From Caballeronia temeraria (GTDB taxonomy: Bacteria; Pseudomonadota; Gammaproteobacteria; Burkholderiales; Burkholderiaceae): DNA of 64,000 nt. Under the pieces are notes generated by a model. It saw only the letters and a list, made by a program, of their open reading frames with translations. It made no database searches and was not told where the DNA came from. Positions within the stretch are counted from its first letter, which is position 1. Every line of letters begins with the position of its first letter. The DNA lies in the NCBI RefSeq assembly GCF_001544795.2, contig NZ_FCOI02000021.1, forward strand, positions 60,266 to 124,265. The letters run 5' to 3'. The position numbers and the translations under genes were made by a program. Shown here piece after piece: positions 61,531 through 64,000 of this stretch.

Positions 61531-63450
61531 CTACGTCGCCATGCCCAGCGCCCGCACGAGATCGGCCAGCCGGTACGGTTTGTGGATAAACGTAAAGTCG
61601 CTGAGATTTCCGTGCTGCGCCTTCAGAGCGGGAAGGGGATATCCCGAGGCAAGGACGATTCTGATATCAGGACGAAGGTTACGCGTGTAACGCGCGAGCT
61701 GGATGCCATCGATTCCGTCAGGCATCACGACATCGGTGAACAGGACACCTATGTCGTCGCGCCGACTCAACACATCCGTCGCCTCGGACCCGTTGCTGGC
61801 GGTCAGTACTTCGTAACCCAGGCTGTGAAGCAGTTGGGCCGTCGCGTCCAGCAGATTCTGCTCATCCTCAACCACCAGCACGGTATCCAGTGCCGGGCCA
61901 GTCGACGTGTCAGTGCCGCCAGAGGAGTCTTCCGCGACCGGCAGATAGATGCTCACGACCGTGCCTTGGCCTGGTTCGCTCTGGATCAGCACGTCGCCGC
62001 CCGACTGGGCAATGAAACCGTAGACCTGGCTCAGGCCAAGGCCGGTGCCCTTGCCGACCTCCTTGGTGGTGAAAAACGGATCGAAAGCACGCGCCGCAAC
62101 CTCGGGCGGCATCCCCGAGCCGGTGTCCGCGACGGACACCCTGACATACGGGCCGGCCGCGAGCATCCCCACCGTCCCTTCGCCGAGTTCGACGTTCTCC
62201 ACGTCGATGACAATTTTTCCGCCGTCGGGCATGGCGTCGCGCGCGTTGACGACCAGGTTAAGCAGTGCCGCCTCAAACCGGGCTACATCGAGCAGGACCG
62301 GCCCCGGCCGGGATTTCGCCCTTACCTCGAGCCCAATCGCGCCCTCGGCGGCCCGCCGGAGAATCGCCTCGAAGCCGCGGATCACCGCCGTCACATTGCA
62401 TGGTTCGACCTTGAGCGGCTGCTGGCGTGCGAAAGAAAGCAGCTGCTGTGTGAGCGTCGCGCCACGGGCGACCGCGCGATGCATCGTTTCCAGCATGGTG
62501 AGACCGACATGGTCGTGGACGCGCTGCGAAAGCACCTCGAGTCCATTCGACATCACGGCCAGCAAATTGTTGAAATCGTGGGCGACCCCGCCGGTCAGCT
62601 GGCCCAGTGATTCCATCTTCTGTGACTGGAACAGCACAGCGTTGGCGCGCTCCAGCGCGTCCGCGGCCTGCTTGCGCTCGGTCACGTCGCGTATCACTTT
62701 CGCGAAGCCGACGAGCTTACCAGCTTCATCGCGGATAGCATCGACCACCACATGCGCCCAGAAGCGGCTGCCGTCCTTACATACCCGCCAGCCTTCCCGC
62801 TCGAAGCGGCCTTCTGCGGCGGCGGTTGACAGCGTCAGGGCGGGCAGGCCATTGGCTCGGTCTTCATCGGTATAAAAGCAAGAGAAATGCTTGCCGAGAA
62901 TTTCGTCGCGCTTATAACCCTTGATGCGCTCGGCGCCGGCATTCCAGCTGGTCACCTCGCCGGTTGGTGAAAGCATGAAGATCGCATAGTCGGTGACCCC
63001 CTGAACCAGCAGCCGGAACTGCTCCTGGCTATCCCGTAACGCGTCCTGGGCGACCTTTCGCTCCGTGATGGCACGAGTGATCTTGGCGAAGCCGATGAGA
63101 CGGTCCGCATCATCACGGATTGGATCGATGACCACGCTCGCCCAGAACTGACTGCCGTCCTTTCGCACCCGCCAGCCTTCATCCTCGAATGTTCCTTCGT
63201 TCAGCGCAGTTTGGAGCGCGAAAGCGGGACGACCGGCGATCCGGTCTTGCTCCGTGTAAAACGTGGAAAAGTGCTTGCCAATAATTTCATTCGCGGCATA
63301 GCCCTTGAAGCGCTGCGCTCCGGCATTCCAGGTTTTGACGCAACCGTCCGGGCCCAGCATGAAAATTGCGTAGTCCCTCACGCCTGCTACGAGAAGCCGG
63401 AAAGACTCTTCGTCGGAAATGCCCCCGATCGCCTGTGTGTAATTTGTCAT
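61531..63450 (-). CDS. Hybrid histidine kinase, PAS-PAS-HK-REC
   Basis: A 639-aa protein with two similar PAS domains (FRLLVAGVRDYAIFMLGPDGCVKTWNAGAQRFKGYAANEI and again from about residue 145), PAC segments, an H-box GGVAHDFNNLLAVMSNGLEVL, a HATPase part (NLVVNARDAMPDGGK) and a C-terminal receiver domain (VVEDEQ...LFTDVVMPDGIDG). It lacks a membrane helix and probably senses a cytosolic signal through PAS. It is located 207 bp before the second kinase on the same strand. Confidence 0.95.
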   Translation of the reverse strand: MTNYTQAIGGISDEESFRLLVAGVRDYAIFMLGPDGCVKTWNAGAQRFKGYAANEIIGKHFSTFYTEQDRIAGRPAFALQTALNEGTFEDEGWRVRKDGSQFWASVVIDPIRDDADRLIGFAKITRAITERKVAQDALRDSQEQFRLLVQGVTDYAIFMLSPTGEVTSWNAGAERIKGYKRDEILGKHFSCFYTDEDRANGLPALTLSTAAAEGRFEREGWRVCKDGSRFWAHVVVDAIRDEAGKLVGFAKVIRDVTERKQAADALERANAVLFQSQKMESLGQLTGGVAHDFNNLLAVMSNGLEVLSQRVHDHVGLTMLETMHRAVARGATLTQQLLSFARQQPLKVEPCNVTAVIRGFEAILRRAAEGAIGLEVRAKSRPGPVLLDVARFEAALLNLVVNARDAMPDGGKIVIDVENVELGEGTVGMLAAGPYVRVSVADTGSGMPPEVAARAFDPFFTTKEVGKGTGLGLSQVYGFIAQSGGDVLIQSEPGQGTVVSIYLPVAEDSSGGTDTSTGPALDTVLVVEDEQNLLDATAQLLHSLGYEVLTASNGSEATDVLSRRDDIGVLFTDVVMPDGIDGIQLARYTRNLRPDIRIVLASGYPLPALKAQHGNLSDFTFIHKPYRLADLVRALGMAT

Positions 63451-63666
63451 GGGGTCTCTTTGGGCAGCGTCCGCTCAGCGGATTGTCAGGGGGAAATGCA
63501 AGGCCTTCGCAGAGCCCAAGTGGGAGCAAGACGCGCGCCACCGCGGTGGATCATACTCGGTTCAAGCCGCCCGCCGGATTGACTATGGAGACCGGCACGT
63601 TCGGCGGTCCACTATGGATCGCGCGACACAGCCCGACATTCAATAGGAAACGTCAGGAAAACCATC

Positions 63667-64000
63667 ATGACAGAGCGACTGGTTGACGTAATGGACGGCA
63701 GTGGCAATGTCCTGCATACCTACCCGATTACGCTGGGCGAGTCGGGCAATGCTGACGATGCGGCATACCTGGCGAAGGCGCTGCAAGCGGCAGCAAGCGG
63801 CCATCTCGTGGCGGACGCTCAGCTCGGCACTCTCACTTCGAGGATGCACACCGGTCGTGGCGGTCAGATGGCGCCGTACGGCGACGACCTGCAGGGGAAT
63901 TCGGAAACCAGAAAGGGTCTGGAGCAGGCCGTCCGGGAGCGCGCTTACCTGCTCTGGGAGAAGGAAGGACGCCCTGAAGGGCGTGCCGAAGAATTCTGGC
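63667..64000 (+). CDS. DUF2934-type protein, cut by the window end
   Basis: The frame starts MTERLVDVMDGSGNVLHTYPITLGESGNADDAAYLAKALQAA with AGGAAAA before the ATG and is open to the right edge, where LEQAVRERAYLLWEKEGRPEGRAEEFW appears, the DUF2934 pattern (RAYxLWExEGRPEGRAEExW). Members are small proteins of unknown role, common in Burkholderiales. At least 111 residues. Confidence 0.85.
   Translation, partial: MTERLVDVMDGSGNVLHTYPITLGESGNADDAAYLAKALQAAASGHLVADAQLGTLTSRMHTGRGGQMAPYGDDLQGNSETRKGLEQAVRERAYLLWEKEGRPEGRAEEFW

Noticed and set aside
61399..62610. A 403-codon plus-strand frame over the hybrid kinase gene
   Set aside because: It is antisense to the PAS-PAS-HK-REC protein, whose motifs are unmistakable.
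1..64000. CRISPR arrays, tRNA or rRNA genes
   Set aside because: No regularly spaced repeats and no tRNA-like GGTTCGANTCC blocks with matching stems were seen near any integrase or elsewhere.

Overview
The window looks like a GC-rich segment of a Burkholderiales genome, most likely Paraburkholderia, Caballeronia or Burkholderia. The signs are the chemoreceptor signalling domains with the NTDLSSRTEQQAASL-type start, the Gram-negative porin, the many LysR, TetR and MocR regulators, the DUF2934 protein and the large aromatic-degradation content. I see no rRNA, tRNA, CRISPR array or replication origin. Ortholog identities rest on motif reading only, because no search could be run.

Layout. (1) 1-8.3 kb is an accessory segment: the N-terminal part of a UvrD-like helicase with two unknown genes behind one another, a divergent unknown/TetR pair, a YefM-YoeB toxin-antitoxin module with its own terminator, a 507-aa unknown protein, a 2H phosphoesterase (2'-5' RNA ligase family), another unknown gene and a broken integrase copy. 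(2) 9.4-19.8 kb is a first catabolic module: FadL-type outer-membrane porin, aldehyde dehydrogenase, GMC oxidoreductase, FAD aromatic hydroxylase, LysR regulator, PcpA/LinE-type hydroquinone ring-cleavage dioxygenase, alpha/beta hydrolase and maleylacetate reductase. Together they suggest hydrophobic substrate uptake, side-chain oxidation, hydroxylation to a hydroquinone, ring cleavage and maleylacetate to 3-oxoadipate. (3) 19.9-22.7 kb holds an orphan ECF-type sigma factor and a chemoreceptor. (4) 23.2-40.0 kb is a second catabolic module: a phthalate-dioxygenase-type Rieske oxygenase and reductase, ligJ, ligK and a cytosolic ModA-like protein in one operon; two LysR regulators; DctA; a porin; the protocatechuate 4,5-cleavage operon ligI-ligA-ligB-ligC; and two Tat-exported alpha/beta hydrolases. 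LigAB, C, I, J and K form a nearly complete route from protocatechuate to pyruvate and oxaloacetate. (5) 40.3-43.3 kb holds a decayed copy of the gene at 1.6-2.1 kb, an intact integrase-like gene and an HTH-nucleoside deoxyribosyltransferase fusion. (6) 43.3-64 kb looks more like host background: chemotaxis genes with sigma-28 promoters, LOG protein/azoreductase, MocR with its target genes, a LysE-B3/4 operon opposite an XRE-cupin regulator, a complete IS66 element with an 8-bp target duplication, a Nudix pair, two histidine kinases and a DUF2934 protein.

The two catabolic modules lie between related integrase copies in the same orientation (7.8-8.3 kb broken, 41.5-42.5 kb intact). Both integrase copies also have a copy of the same unknown gene on the same side. 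I read 8-42 kb as an acquired aromatic-catabolic island carrying its own chemoreceptor and transporters. The most interesting points are the signal-less ModA-like protein that may replace the missing 4-oxalomesaconate isomerase, the hydroquinone module with a possible C-C hydrolase, a 14-bp operator-like element shared by the Rieske/ligJK promoter and the exported-hydrolase promoter, and an integrase lacking most canonical catalytic residues.
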